A stretch of 64,000 nt of DNA from Bradyrhizobium canariense (GTDB taxonomy: Bacteria; Pseudomonadota; Alphaproteobacteria; Rhizobiales; Xanthobacteraceae). The notes under the pieces are model-generated. The model was not told the origin of the DNA. It made no database searches and worked only from the letters and a program-made list of their open reading frames with translations. Made by a program: the position numbers and the translations under genes. Where the stretch lies: positions 1,054,001 through 1,118,000 of the forward strand of contig NZ_LT629750.1 in the NCBI RefSeq assembly GCF_900105125.1, given 5' to 3'. Below, piece by piece: positions 32,819 to 42,989 of this stretch. Each line of letters begins with the position of its first letter. Position 1 is the first letter of the stretch.

Positions 32819-33748
32819 ATGGCTACGATCACAGCAGCGATGGTCAAGGACCTCCGCGAGTCGACCGGCGCGGGCATGATGGATTGCAAGGCAGCGCTCA
32901 CCGAGAGTGGCGGCGACATGCAGGCGGCGCAGGATTGGCTGCGCAAGAAGGGCCTGTCGAAGGCCGCGAAAAAGGCCGGCCGCGTTGCGGCTGAGGGCCT
33001 GATCGGCGCGGTCACGTCGGCCAACAAGGGCGTGGTGGTCGAGGTCAATTCCGAGACCGATTTCGTTGCGCGCAATGAGCAGTTCCAGGGACTGGTCAAG
33101 ATGGTCGCGCAGGTCGCGCTTCACAGCGGCGCCGATATCGAGAAGATCAAGGCCGCGAAGGTCGGCGACGTGACGGTCGAGACTGCCATTTCGGATGCGA
33201 TCGCGACCATCGGCGAGAACATGACGCTGCGCCGGGCGGCTTCGCTCGAAGTCAGCAAGGGTGTGGTATCGAGCTACGTGCATGGTGCTGTCATCGAAGG
33301 CGCCGGCAAGATGGGCGTGATCGTGGCGCTCGAATCGGCCGGGAAGGCCGACGAGCTGGCGACCCTCGGCAAGCAGCTCGCGATGCATGTCGCGGCGGCC
33401 AATCCGCAGGCACTGGATCCGGCCGGGCTCGATCCCGCCGTCGTGAAGCGCGAAAAGGACGTGCTAGCCGACAAATACCGTCAGCAGGGCAAGCCTGAGA
33501 ATGTGATCGAAAAGATCGTCGAGTCCGGTTTGAAGACCTATTACAAGGAAGTCTGTCTGCTGGAGCAGGCCTCGATTCATGCCGAGCATAACGGCAAATC
33601 GGTTGCCCAGGCGCTAAAGGAAGCTGAGGGCAAGATCGGCGCGCCGGTGAAGATTACCGGATTTGTGCGCTATGCTCTGGGCGAGGGAATCGAAAAGCAG
33701 GAATCCGACTTCGCAGCCGAGGTCGCGGCGGCTAGCGGCAAGAAGTAA
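32819..33748 (+). CDS. tsf: Elongation factor Ts
   Basis: 309 residues; nucleotide exchange factor for EF-Tu. N-terminal UBA-like domain [25 protein letters not shown]. The TDFVAR motif ([13 protein letters not shown]) contacts EF-Tu. Coiled-coil and core subdomains are complete. 128 bases downstream of rpsB. Confidence 0.97.
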   Translation: MATITAAMVKDLRESTGAGMMDCKAALTESGGDMQAAQDWLRKKGLSKAAKKAGRVAAEGLIGAVTSANKGVVVEVNSETDFVARNEQFQGLVKMVAQVALHSGADIEKIKAAKVGDVTVETAISDAIATIGENMTLRRAASLEVSKGVVSSYVHGAVIEGAGKMGVIVALESAGKADELATLGKQLAMHVAAANPQALDPAGLDPAVVKREKDVLADKYRQQGKPENVIEKIVESGLKTYYKEVCLLEQASIHAEHNGKSVAQALKEAEGKIGAPVKITGFVRYALGEGIEKQESDFAAEVAAASGKK

Positions 33749-33815
33749 CTGCCGGGAGTAATCTTCCGGCGCGATGGCGCCGGAGCGGCGCACGGGCAAG
33801 GAAGGCGATCGCATC

Positions 33816-34532
33816 ATGGCTGAGCCGGTCTATCGTCGTGTGGTGATCAAGCTCTCGGGTGAGTATCTCGCCGGCGCGCACCCGTTCGGCATCGACCAGC
33901 CCACCATCGACCGGATCGCCGGCGACCTGATCGCGGCGCGCCAGCTCGGCGGCGAGATTGCGGTCGTGGTCGGCGGTGGAAACATCGTCCGCGGTGTGGA
34001 GGTCTCGTCGCGGGGCGTGTCGCGCCCGACCGGCGATACCATGGGTATGCTCGCGACCGTGATGAACTGCCTGGCCTTGGAGGCCGCGATCGAGCGGAAG
34101 GGTTCGCCCGCGCGAACGCTGTCGGCCTTCGTCATGCCGCAGATTTGCGAATTGTTCACCCGGGCCGCGACCCACAAATACCTCGCCGAGGGCCGAATCG
34201 TGCTGCTTGGCGGTGGAACCGGCAATCCATTTTTCACCACCGATACGACGGCGGTGCTGCGGGCCGCTGAAATCGGCGCCCATGCCGTGCTGAAAGCTAC
34301 CAATGTCGATGGTGTCTACAGTGCCGATCCCAAAAAGGATCCGTCCGCCAAGCGGTTTGAGCGTTTGACGCATTCACAAGCGATCGAAGGCGGTTACAAG
34401 GTTATGGATGCGACAGCTTTCGCGCTTGCCCGCGAGACGTCGCTGCCTATCATCGTATTTTCGATCGCCGAACCCGGTTCGATCGGCGCTATTCTGCGCG
34501 GAACAGGTCACGGTACCATCGTTGCCGGCTGA
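33816..34532 (+). CDS. pyrH: UMP kinase
   Basis: 238 residues, amino-acid-kinase fold, phosphorylating UMP. Motifs: [13 protein letters not shown] at the N-terminus, [24 protein letters not shown], and [24 protein letters not shown] 33816 follows a GGAAGG site; the upstream in-frame codons are not part of the protein. Confidence 0.96.
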   Translation: MAEPVYRRVVIKLSGEYLAGAHPFGIDQPTIDRIAGDLIAARQLGGEIAVVVGGGNIVRGVEVSSRGVSRPTGDTMGMLATVMNCLALEAAIERKGSPARTLSAFVMPQICELFTRAATHKYLAEGRIVLLGGGTGNPFFTTDTTAVLRAAEIGAHAVLKATNVDGVYSADPKKDPSAKRFERLTHSQAIEGGYKVMDATAFALARETSLPIIVFSIAEPGSIGAILRGTGHGTIVAG

Positions 34533-34601
34533 CGGCTTGGTAAGTGTCGGCCGCCAGCTGGGTTAATGGCGGCGGCCAGTCTAGAAGAAGGGGAGAGCGT
34601 T

Positions 34602-35165
34602 ATGCCCACACCTGGTTTCGACCTCAACGAATTGAAACGCCGTATGCAGGGCGCTACCCAATCGCTCAAGCACGAACTGGGCGGCTTGCGGACCGGTCGC
34701 GCCGCGGCTTCGATGCTGGAACCGGTGCAGGTCGAGGCCTATGGCAGCCACATGCCGCTCAATCAGCTTGCGACCGTCAGCGTGCCGGAGCCGCGTCTGC
34801 TCTCGGTGCAGGTATGGGACAAGTCGATGGTCAAGGCGGTGGAGAAGGCGATCGTCGATTCCAATCTTGGCTTGAGCCCTGCCACCGAAGGCCAAGTACT
34901 TCGGCTTCGCATTCCCGAGCTCAACGAAGAACGCCGCAAGGAACTGGTGAAAGTGGCGCATAAATACGCGGAGGCCGCAAAGGTCGCGGTGCGGCATGTC
35001 CGCCGCGACGGTCTCGACACTGTCAAGAAGCTTGAGAAAAACCATGAAATTTCCGAGGACGATCAGGAGCGTCTGGCCGCTGATGTGCAGAAGGCAACCG
35101 ACGGCATGATTTCCGAGATCGATCAGTTGCTGGCGGCCAAGGAAAAGGAAATCCTCACCGTTTAG
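34602..35165 (+). CDS. frr: Ribosome recycling factor
   Basis: 187 residues; splits post-termination ribosomes with EF-G. Shows the three-helix bundle and small domain: [71 protein letters not shown] 34602 follows GGGGAGAG. Confidence 0.97.
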   Translation: MPTPGFDLNELKRRMQGATQSLKHELGGLRTGRAAASMLEPVQVEAYGSHMPLNQLATVSVPEPRLLSVQVWDKSMVKAVEKAIVDSNLGLSPATEGQVLRLRIPELNEERRKELVKVAHKYAEAAKVAVRHVRRDGLDTVKKLEKNHEISEDDQERLAADVQKATDGMISEIDQLLAAKEKEILTV

Positions 35166-35175
35166 CGCCATCTTG

Positions 35176-35227
35176 TTTTGACGCGTTTTCGTCACGCGAA
35201 CCGGTGTCCGCTTCGCTCGAAAACGCT
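35176..35227. repeat. Rhizobiales-type palindromic intergenic repeat, full copy
   Basis: 52 bases lying between frr and uppS. The ends GCGTTTTC and GAAAACGC are inverted, with CACGCGAACCGG and CGCTTCGCTCG between. I recall this sequence as a very common intergenic repeat in Bradyrhizobium. A diverged partial copy is at 51507-51543. Confidence 0.7.
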
Positions 35228-35241
35228 GCAGGGATTGACCG

Positions 35242-36000
35242 ATGTCGAATGCCGCCGCCCACGCAACCGAAGGATCGGATCGAACCGATGGTCCTCTGCA
35301 TGTGGCGATTATCATGGACGGCAACGGCCGCTGGGCCGCCGCCCGCGGTTTGCCGCGCGCCGAGGGGCATCGCCGCGGGGTCGAGGCGCTGCGCTGCGTC
35401 GTTCGTGCAGCCTCCGAACTCGGCATTCTCCATCTGACGATTTTCTCGTTCAGCTCGGAAAACTGGTCGCGTCCGGCGACCGAAATCGGCGATTTGTTCG
35501 GCCTGCTCAAGCGGTTCATCCGCAATGATCTGGCGACGCTGCATCGCGACGGCGTGCGGGTGCGCGTCATCGGCGAGCGCAATGGGTTGGAACCCGATAT
35601 CTGCGCGCTGCTGAACGAAGCCGAAGAGCTGACCAAGGCCAATACCAAGCTCAATCTTGTCGTCGCATTCAACTACGGTTCGCGTCAGGAGATCGCCAAC
35701 GCCGCGCAACGGCTTGCGCGCGAGGTCGCGGAAGGAAAGCGTGAAGCGTCTTCGATCGACGCCGATGCGCTTGGCCAGCACCTCGACGCACCCGATATTC
35801 CAGACCCCGACCTGATCATTCGTACCAGCGGCGAGCAGCGGCTTTCGAACTTCCTGATGTGGCAGGCGGCTTACAGCGAACTGGTGTTTGTGCCGATCCA
35901 CTGGCCGGATTTCGACAAGGCTGCGCTTGAAGGGGCGATCGCCGAATACGCCAGGCGGGAGCGCCGTTTCGGTGGTCTGGCTGCGAAAACCGGATCGTGA
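35242..36000 (+). CDS. uppS: Undecaprenyl diphosphate synthase
   Basis: 252 residues, cis-prenyltransferase making the lipid carrier for cell wall and polysaccharides. Catalytic Asp in [34 protein letters not shown] and the C-terminal [15 protein letters not shown] and FVPIHWPDF motifs are intact. Its stop overlaps the cdsA GTG start by 4 bases. Confidence 0.96.
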   Translation: MSNAAAHATEGSDRTDGPLHVAIIMDGNGRWAAARGLPRAEGHRRGVEALRCVVRAASELGILHLTIFSFSSENWSRPATEIGDLFGLLKRFIRNDLATLHRDGVRVRVIGERNGLEPDICALLNEAEELTKANTKLNLVVAFNYGSRQEIANAAQRLAREVAEGKREASSIDADALGQHLDAPDIPDPDLIIRTSGEQRLSNFLMWQAAYSELVFVPIHWPDFDKAALEGAIAEYARRERRFGGLAAKTGS

Positions 36001-36845
36001 CCGAGGGCGAAGCCGCGCCGGCGGCAGTGGCGGTACAGGGCGCACGTAACCTTCTGCTGCGCATCATCGCCGCGCTGGTGCTTGCACCTGCCGCGATGGC
36101 ACTGGCTTACCTTGGCGGATGGTTCTGGACCGCGCTGGTGACGCTGGCTGCGGTCGGTCTCTATGTGGAATGGCTGGCGATCATCGGTGAGGCACACCGC
36201 AAGCCGGTGGTTGCGTCAGGCGTCATTGCACTTGCGCTCGGCGCTTGGTCGCTCGCGCTTGGACGCATCGAGGCCTTGCTGATTGCGTTGGTGCTTGGCC
36301 TGCTGGCTGTTGGGTTGCTCTCGCCGGAGCGTCGGATCTGGGCTGCGGCCGGATTTGGCTATGCGGCTGCTGCCGAATTGGCATCGATTCTGGTGCGTCT
36401 CGACCCGACCAGGGGATTTTCGGCGCTGATCCTGATCCTTCTGGTGGTGTGGGCGACCGATATCGGCGGCTACTTTGCCGGACGCCGTATTGGCGGACCG
36501 AAACTCTGGCCGCGGGTCAGCCCCAACAAGACATGGGCTGGCGCCGTCGGCGGCTTTGCCGCCAGCATCGTGGTTGCCGCGGGATTTGCGGCTTGCGGCC
36601 TCGGCCGTACCGGCCCGTTGCTGTTGCTGGGGGCGGTTCTCTCGATTGCGTCCCAACTCGGCGATCTCTTTGAATCGGCAGTAAAACGGCGTTTCGGCGT
36701 CAAGGACTCCAGCCACATCATCCCCGGCCATGGGGGGGTGCTGGATCGGCTTGACGGATTCGTTGCCGCGGTGGTCCTGGCGGCGATTTTCGGGCTTTTG
36801 CGCGGTGGCGTGGATGGCGTCGGCCGCGGTCTTATGGTTTGGTGA
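35997..36845 (+). CDS. cdsA: Phosphatidate cytidylyltransferase
   Basis: 282 residues, about eight membrane helices. Makes CDP-diacylglycerol for phospholipid synthesis. The signature [36 protein letters not shown] is present near the C-terminus, with [13 protein letters not shown] before it. GTG start at 35997 overlaps the uppS stop. Confidence 0.95.
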   Translation: MTEGEAAPAAVAVQGARNLLLRIIAALVLAPAAMALAYLGGWFWTALVTLAAVGLYVEWLAIIGEAHRKPVVASGVIALALGAWSLALGRIEALLIALVLGLLAVGLLSPERRIWAAAGFGYAAAAELASILVRLDPTRGFSALILILLVVWATDIGGYFAGRRIGGPKLWPRVSPNKTWAGAVGGFAASIVVAAGFAACGLGRTGPLLLLGAVLSIASQLGDLFESAVKRRFGVKDSSHIIPGHGGVLDRLDGFVAAVVLAAIFGLLRGGVDGVGRGLMVW

Positions 36846-36849
36846 AAAT

Positions 36850-38073
36850 ATGAGCGCAGTTCCGTTGCGTAACAGCAAGGCCGCGGCATCCGCCGTACGT
36901 GCCGTAACCGTCCTCGGTGCCACCGGCTCGATCGGCGACAGCACGATGGACCTCTTGAGGGCGTCGCCTGATCGCTATCAAGTCGAGGCCCTGACGGCCA
37001 ACACCAACGTCGTGGGGCTGGCGAAGCTCGCGAAAGAGTTCGACGCACGCTTTGTCGCCGTCGCCGACCCGAATCTATTGGAAGATTTGGAAGACGCGCT
37101 GGCCGGGACGGGCACCGAATGCGGGGCAGGCGAGAGCGCGATCATCGACGCCGCATCGCGTCCGGCGGATTGGGTCATGGCCGCCGTCAGCGGCGCGGCT
37201 GGACTGAAGCCCGCGCTCGCAGCCGTCGACCGGGGCGCAACCGTTGCGCTCGCCAACAAGGAATGCCTCGTCTGCGCAGGCGATTTTTTCATGGAGCGCG
37301 CGGCCAAGGCCGGGGCCTGTATCTTGCCGGCCGATTCCGAACACAACGCGCTGTTTCAGGCGCTCGGATCCGGCAATCGGGAGGAATTGGTTCGCGTCAT
37401 TATCACGGCATCCGGCGGCCCGTTCCGGACCTGGGCCAGCGCCGATATCGAGCAGGCGACGCTGGCGCAGGCGCTGAAGCATCCGAACTGGAGCATGGGA
37501 CAGAAGATCACCATCGATTCGGCCTCGATGATGAACAAGGGGCTCGAGGTTATCGAAGCCTCCTACCTGTTTGCGTTGGCCCCGGACGAGATCGACGTGC
37601 TGGTGCATCCGCAGTCGATCATCCACGGCATGGTCGAATTCTCCGATCGTTCGGTTGTCGCGCAGTTGGGAGCGCCCGATATGCGCACGCCGATCGCGCA
37701 CTGTCTCGGATGGCCCGACCGAATTGTCGGCCCGGCCGCGAAGCTTGATCTCGCCAAGATCGGGCAGCTGACCTTCGAGGCGCCGGACTTCGGCCGTTTT
37801 CCCGGGCTTCGGCTGGCTTATGACGCGCTGCGGACGGGCAACGGCGCGACCACGGTCTACAACGCCGCCAACGAGGTGGCGGTGGCAGCCTTCATCGCTG
37901 GCAAGATCAGATTCGGCGCGATCGCGCGGCTGGTCGAGGCGACGATGGATGCCTGGATACGCTCCGGCAACCTGGCGCCGCTGACATCGGCAGACGACGC
38001 CATCGACGTTGACCATAGCGCGCGAAATAGGGCTGCCACCCTATTGCCTCAAATTGCCGCAAAGGCATCCTAG
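36850..38073 (+). CDS. dxr: 1-deoxy-D-xylulose 5-phosphate reductoisomerase
   Basis: 407 residues; second step of the MEP isoprenoid pathway. NADPH-binding start [18 protein letters not shown], then [26 protein letters not shown] (metal-binding acids), ASGGPFR and [31 protein letters not shown] 36850 is 4 bases after the cdsA stop. Confidence 0.97.
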   Translation: MSAVPLRNSKAAASAVRAVTVLGATGSIGDSTMDLLRASPDRYQVEALTANTNVVGLAKLAKEFDARFVAVADPNLLEDLEDALAGTGTECGAGESAIIDAASRPADWVMAAVSGAAGLKPALAAVDRGATVALANKECLVCAGDFFMERAAKAGACILPADSEHNALFQALGSGNREELVRVIITASGGPFRTWASADIEQATLAQALKHPNWSMGQKITIDSASMMNKGLEVIEASYLFALAPDEIDVLVHPQSIIHGMVEFSDRSVVAQLGAPDMRTPIAHCLGWPDRIVGPAAKLDLAKIGQLTFEAPDFGRFPGLRLAYDALRTGNGATTVYNAANEVAVAAFIAGKIRFGAIARLVEATMDAWIRSGNLAPLTSADDAIDVDHSARNRAATLLPQIAAKAS

Positions 38074-38115
38074 ACGGTCGGGGCAGAGCTTCGGGCTCTG
38101 GGTGAGGGGAAACGG

Positions 38116-39267
38116 ATGTCTGAGTTTTTTCTGCATAGTTTCAATACGTTGGGCCATGGGTTCATCGGGTACATCATCCCCTTTTTGTTCGTCCTGACCA
38201 TCGTCGTCTTCTTTCATGAACTTGGCCACTTCCTGGTCGCGCGTTGGGCCGGCGTGAAGGTGCTGACTTTCTCGCTCGGCTTTGGCCCGGAACTCGTCGG
38301 CTTCAACGATCGTCACGGCACACGCTGGAAAATCTCCGCTGTTCCGCTTGGCGGCTACGTCAAGTTCTTCGGCGACGACAGCGAGGCGTCGACGCCCTCG
38401 TCCGAAACGCTGTCCGCCATGACTGAAGAAGAGCGCGCTGGCAGCTTCCATCATAAAAAGGTCGGGCCGCGCGCCGCCATCGTGGCGGCCGGTCCGATCG
38501 CCAATTTCATTTTGGCGATCGTGATCTTCACCGGTCTGTTCACGTTCTTTGGCAAGCCGAGCACGTCGGCGCGTGTCGACAAGGTGGAAGTAGGCAGCGC
38601 CGCGGCGGCCGCCGGCTTCCAGGTCGGCGACGTGGTGACCGCGATCAACGGTGAAGCCATCGAAAGCTTCTCCGACATGCAGCGGATTGTAGGCATCAAC
38701 GCCGGCGACCAACTCTCGTTCACGATCAAGCGCGGCGATTCCACCGTGCAATTGCAGGGGACGCCGGAACTCAAGGAAGTGAAGGACCCGTTCGGAAACG
38801 CCCATCGGATTGGCGTGCTCGGAATCACCCGCGCAACCTCGCCTGGTGACGTGACGACCGAGCGGGTAAATCCGGCCACCGCCTTGTGGCTTGGCGTCAA
38901 GGAAACCTGGTTCGTGATCGACCGGACGCTCGCCTATATCGGCGGGGTCTTTACCGGTCGCGAGGCCGCCGACCAGGTCGGCGGTCCGCTGCGGATCGCG
39001 CAAATTTCAGGGCAGGTCGCTTCCATCGGCCTTGCGGCATTGATCCATCTCGCCGCGGTGCTCTCGATCTCGATTGGACTGCTCAACCTGTTCCCAGTGC
39101 CCCTGCTCGATGGCGGTCATCTTTTGTTCTACGCCGTTGAGGCTGTCCGCGGCCGTCCATTGTCGGATCGGGCGCAAGAAATGGGGTTCCGAATCGGGCT
39201 AGGTTTGGTGCTCATGTTGATGGTGTTCGCCACCTATAACGACATTCTGCACCTGGCCGCGTCATGA
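38116..39267 (+). CDS. rseP: Site-2 protease RseP
   Basis: 383 residues, intramembrane zinc protease cleaving anti-sigma factors. First helix carries HELGH (VVFFHELGHFLVARW); the last active-site part is NLFPVPLLDGGHLLFYAVEAVRG. One PDZ domain lies between (about 150-235: KVEVGSAAAAAGFQVGDVVTAINGEAIESF). Lies directly before bamA, as in many proteobacteria. Confidence 0.96.
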   Translation: MSEFFLHSFNTLGHGFIGYIIPFLFVLTIVVFFHELGHFLVARWAGVKVLTFSLGFGPELVGFNDRHGTRWKISAVPLGGYVKFFGDDSEASTPSSETLSAMTEEERAGSFHHKKVGPRAAIVAAGPIANFILAIVIFTGLFTFFGKPSTSARVDKVEVGSAAAAAGFQVGDVVTAINGEAIESFSDMQRIVGINAGDQLSFTIKRGDSTVQLQGTPELKEVKDPFGNAHRIGVLGITRATSPGDVTTERVNPATALWLGVKETWFVIDRTLAYIGGVFTGREAADQVGGPLRIAQISGQVASIGLAALIHLAAVLSISIGLLNLFPVPLLDGGHLLFYAVEAVRGRPLSDRAQEMGFRIGLGLVLMLMVFATYNDILHLAAS

Positions 39268-39440
39268 TGCCTTATTTGATGGGCGTGGCCGATAGGCAAC
39301 GTCTTGGAACGAAAATGAAAATGCAGCGCGATAGGACGTTTGCCGACCCAGCGAAATTGTCTACAAGCGTGGCAACAAATGGGATTCTGTCGGTTCGTAG
39401 GGGTGCGAGCCGACACTGGAATGACAAGGGCGCGCTGCGC

Positions 39441-41963
39441 ATGAATTTTGGAATGCGAGTACGGGGGGGACTGCTGGCCGCCCTGATTCTGTTTGCCACG
39501 CCGGTCGCTGCCACGCTGGCGGTCGCGCTTGCGTCGTCTCCTGCTGCCGCCCAGACGGTTTCTACGATCCAGGTCGAGGGCAACCGGCGCGTCGAAATCG
39601 AGACTATCCGTTCGTATTTCAAGTCGGGCCCCGGCGGACATCTCGACCAGGCACAGATCGATGACGGTCTGAAGGCCCTGATCGAAACCGGCCTGTTCCA
39701 GGATGTAAAGATCAACCAGGCAGGCGGTCATCTGGTGGTGACCGTGGTCGAAAGCCCGGTGATCAATCGCGTCGCCTTCGAAGGCAACAAGAAGATCAAG
39801 GACGAGCAACTTTCGGCCGAAATCCAATCCAAGCCGCGCGGAACGCTGTCGCGTCCGATGGTTCAGTCCGACGCCCAGCGTATCGCCGAAGTCTACCGTC
39901 ACTCCGGCCGCTATGACGTCCACGTCGATCCCGAAATCATCGAGCAGCCGAACAATCGTGTCGATCTCGTCTTTACGATCACCGAGGGCCCGAAAACCGG
40001 CGTCAAGTCGATCGAGTTCATCGGTAACACCACCTATTCGTCGTATCGCCTCAAGGACATCATCAAGACTCGCGAATCGAATCTGCTAAGCTTCCTCGGG
40101 AGCGGTGACGTGTACGATCCGGACCGGGTCGAGGCCGATCGCGACCTGATTCGCCGCTATTATCTGAAGCACGGTTTCGCCGACGTTCAGGTGGTTGCCG
40201 CCCTGACCGAATATGACCCGGATAAAAAAGGCTTCCTGGTCACCTTCAAGATCGAAGAGGGGCAGCAATACCGGGTTGCGTCGGTCAATTTCCAGTCGAG
40301 CATTGCCACGCTTGACGGAAATTCGCTGGCCAGCTTCTCGCACGTCTATGTCGGGTCCCTGTACAACGCTGAAGCGCTGGAGAAATCCGTCGAGGAAATG
40401 CAGATCGAGGCCTCGCGACGAGGTTATGCCTTTGCGGTCGTGCATCCGCGTGGCGATCGCAATTTCGACGCGCATACCGTTTCCATCACGTTTGCCATCG
40501 ACGAAGGCCCCAGGGTTTACATCGAGCGCATCAACGTGCGCGGCAACACCCGTACCCGCGACTATGTCATCCGTCGTGAGTTCGATATCTCCGAAGGCGA
40601 CGCGTATAACCGCGCGCTGGTCGATCGCGCCGAGCGGCGCTTGAAGAACCTCGACTTCTTCAAGACGGTAAAGATCACGACGGAGCCGGGCTCCTCGAGC
40701 GATCGCGTGGTTCTCAACGTCGATCTCGAGGAAAAATCCACCGGCGACTTCTCGGTGTCGGGCGGTTACTCGACCACCGACGGCGCGCTTGCCGAGGTGA
40801 GCATTTCCGAGCGTAACTTCCTAGGCCGAGGCCTGTTCGCGAAAGCATCGGTGACCTATGGGCAGTATGCGCGCGGCGTCTCGCTATCGTTCGTTGAGCC
40901 CTATTTTCTGGACTACCGCGTCGCGGCGGGACTTGACGTGTTCTACCGCGAGCAACTCGCCAACAACTATATCTCGTACGGCACCAGGACCATCGGCTTC
41001 TCGCCCAGGCTGGGATTTGCGTTGCGCGAAGATTTGTCGTTGCAGCTGCGATATTCGCTCTATCAGCAAGAAATTTCGCTGCCCTACCAGCTCGACAATT
41101 GTAACAACCTGGCCGGGCCGGCCTTCTTCCCGACGCCGGCTTATATCAGCCAGGTCCTGAATGGCGTCGATCCCACCGGAAATTCCCAGGCTGGTCTGTT
41201 GCCGGGCTGTTTGTCTGACGGCGAATCGTCGCTGCCGGTTCGGCAGGAACTGGCGAATGGCGCGGAATGGGTTTCGTCGGTCGGTTATTCGCTGGACTAC
41301 AACACGCTCGACAACAACAAGAACCCGACAGACGGCCTGCTCATTGATTTCAAACAGGACTTCGCCGGTGTTGGTGGTGACGTCAGCTATCTGAAGTCCG
41401 CGATCGACGCAAAATACTATGCACCGCTGGTTGCCGATATCGTCGGGCTGATCCACCTTCAGGGCGGTATTCTTAATCAAGTCGGCAGCACCCAGCTCCG
41501 CATGCTCGATCAATTCCAGATGGGGCCCAATCTGGTCCGCGGCTTTGCGCCTAACGGCATCGGTCCGCGCGATCTGACCTTCTTCCCGTATACCGGCGGC
41601 GGCGACGCGCTGGGCGGCACCAAGTATTGGGGCGCATCGCTCGAAATGCAGTATCCGTTCTGGTTCCTGCCGAAGGAAGTCGGCCTCAAGGGCGCGGTTT
41701 ATGCTGATGCCGGATCGCTGTGGGATTATCAGGGACCGACGACTTGGGCTGCCACCGGTGAAGTCAACGGTTTGGTCAACGGCAAACCCTGTAATTGCGG
41801 AATGGTGTTCGACGATACCAACGTCATCAGAACCTCGGTCGGCGTCGGCTTGATCTGGGCGTCTCCGTTCGGACCGCTGCGCTTCGATTACGCGGTGCCG
41901 ATCACCAAGGGCAAGTACGACGTCGTGCAGGAATTCAAGTTTGGCGGCGGAACCTCGTTCTGA
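39441..41963 (+). CDS. bamA: Outer membrane assembly factor BamA
   Basis: 840 residues. The signal peptide ends SSPAAAQTVS. Five POTRA repeats fill about residues 35-430 (beginning STIQVEGNRRVEIETIRSYF). A 16-stranded barrel follows, with the lid motif LVRGFAPNGIGPRD, closing with FKFGGGTSF and a terminal Phe. Inserts beta-barrel proteins into the outer membrane. ATG 39441 gives a proper signal peptide; the frame is open upstream into rseP but that part is not signal-like. Confidence 0.96.
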   Translation: MNFGMRVRGGLLAALILFATPVAATLAVALASSPAAAQTVSTIQVEGNRRVEIETIRSYFKSGPGGHLDQAQIDDGLKALIETGLFQDVKINQAGGHLVVTVVESPVINRVAFEGNKKIKDEQLSAEIQSKPRGTLSRPMVQSDAQRIAEVYRHSGRYDVHVDPEIIEQPNNRVDLVFTITEGPKTGVKSIEFIGNTTYSSYRLKDIIKTRESNLLSFLGSGDVYDPDRVEADRDLIRRYYLKHGFADVQVVAALTEYDPDKKGFLVTFKIEEGQQYRVASVNFQSSIATLDGNSLASFSHVYVGSLYNAEALEKSVEEMQIEASRRGYAFAVVHPRGDRNFDAHTVSITFAIDEGPRVYIERINVRGNTRTRDYVIRREFDISEGDAYNRALVDRAERRLKNLDFFKTVKITTEPGSSSDRVVLNVDLEEKSTGDFSVSGGYSTTDGALAEVSISERNFLGRGLFAKASVTYGQYARGVSLSFVEPYFLDYRVAAGLDVFYREQLANNYISYGTRTIGFSPRLGFALREDLSLQLRYSLYQQEISLPYQLDNCNNLAGPAFFPTPAYISQVLNGVDPTGNSQAGLLPGCLSDGESSLPVRQELANGAEWVSSVGYSLDYNTLDNNKNPTDGLLIDFKQDFAGVGGDVSYLKSAIDAKYYAPLVADIVGLIHLQGGILNQVGSTQLRMLDQFQMGPNLVRGFAPNGIGPRDLTFFPYTGGGDALGGTKYWGASLEMQYPFWFLPKEVGLKGAVYADAGSLWDYQGPTTWAATGEVNGLVNGKPCNCGMVFDDTNVIRTSVGVGLIWASPFGPLRFDYAVPITKGKYDVVQEFKFGGGTSF

Positions 41964-41995
41964 GGTTAGCTTCCGGCTGGATCGCGACGGGCGGA

Positions 41996-42292
41996 GTGCC
42001 GCAGTCGGTGTTTTTCAAACCGCCTCCATCGGCGGTGGCTGATATCGCCACGCTGATGGAGCTGCGTTCATTTGATGCACCGCGCGGCGGCCAACAGGCC
42101 GGGGAGCCGGTTTCGCTTGACGAAGCCGGCGCCAAAATCGACAACCAGATCCAAATCGGCCACACTGCAATCATCGGCGGTCATTGTCTGCTTGTGGCCC
42201 AGACAGGACTCGCGGGCGGTGGTGAGATCATTGCGATCGCGCGCCTGGTGCGCGATGGCACGGCCGATCCGGAGGGCGAGGGACGGGAGTGA
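41996..42292 (+). pseudogene. lpxD: lpxD remnant with two in-frame internal deletions
   Basis: 98 codons from GTG 41996 to TGA 42290-42292. The start VFFKPPPSAVADIATLMELR and SLDEAG match the N-terminus of LpxD. It then jumps to AKIDNQIQIGHTAIIGGHCLLVAQTGLAGG, the strip containing the catalytic His, and then to [20 protein letters not shown], which fits the C-terminal tail. Full LpxD is about 350 residues, so most of the uridine-binding domain and left-handed helix are missing. The stop still overlaps the fabZ ATG (TGATG), the normal coupling of an lpxD-fabZ pair. Function is very unlikely in this form. Confidence 0.75.
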
Positions 42293-42750
42293 TGGAGGAA
42301 GCGCCGATCTTATTTGAGGCCGTGGATATCAATACGATCCTCAAGACACTGCCGCATCGTCATCCGATGTTGCTGATCGATCGGGTCGTCAATATCCGCA
42401 GCGATTACAGCGGTGTCGGCATCAAGAACGTGACCTTCAACGAGCCCGTATTCCCGGGCCATTTTCCCGACCGTCCGGTCTATCCGGGGGTGATGATGAT
42501 CGAGGCCATGGCGCAGACTGCCGGCGTCATCGGCATCCTCTCGGTTCAAGGCACCGAGAAACCGCGCGCGGTTTATTTTCTCACCATCGATAAATGCAAA
42601 TTCCGCAAGCCGGTGATGCCCGGCGATACGATCGAGTACCACATGCGCAAGATCGGCAAGCGCAAGGACATGTGGTGGTTTCACGGCGATGCCAAAGTGA
42701 ATGGTGCCATTGTCGCCGAAGCCGACGTTGGCGCAATGCTGACCGACTGA
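42292..42750 (+). CDS. fabZ: 3-hydroxyacyl-ACP dehydratase FabZ
   Basis: 152 residues, hot-dog fold, fatty acid elongation. The catalytic His lies in [14 protein letters not shown] and Glu in [23 protein letters not shown] is at the N-terminus. ATG 42292 overlaps the stop of the lpxD remnant by one base. A GTG at 42289 is an alternative start. Confidence 0.96.
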   Translation: MEEAPILFEAVDINTILKTLPHRHPMLLIDRVVNIRSDYSGVGIKNVTFNEPVFPGHFPDRPVYPGVMMIEAMAQTAGVIGILSVQGTEKPRAVYFLTIDKCKFRKPVMPGDTIEYHMRKIGKRKDMWWFHGDAKVNGAIVAEADVGAMLTD

Positions 42751-42989
42751 TCACGGACGGAGAAGCAAGCTGATCGCTTGCCTCGGTCGTGAGCCGTATA
42801 CGATTTCCAGCCGAACGGGACAAATGTACGCGACCCGATGACTGCAGCCGGACCTCGGTGTTTTCGCATCCAAACGATTGAAATACTGGGTAATCAGACG
42901 TCACTAGACAGTACCGTCGTGCCGCGCTAACCAGCAGAAAATCCCGACACATTCGTAACCAACGATACTGGCTGGCACCGGACCATTCG
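42751..42989 (+). other. 239 bp gap between fabZ and lpxA
   Basis: No gene or hairpin with T-run recognised. lpxA may have its own promoter here. The gap is larger than the few bases that usually separate genes of this lipid A cluster. Confidence 0.4.

Noticed and set aside
41996..42292. Explaining the short lpxD by a simple frameshift
   Set aside because: All recognisable blocks are in one open frame; what is missing is sequence, not reading frame.
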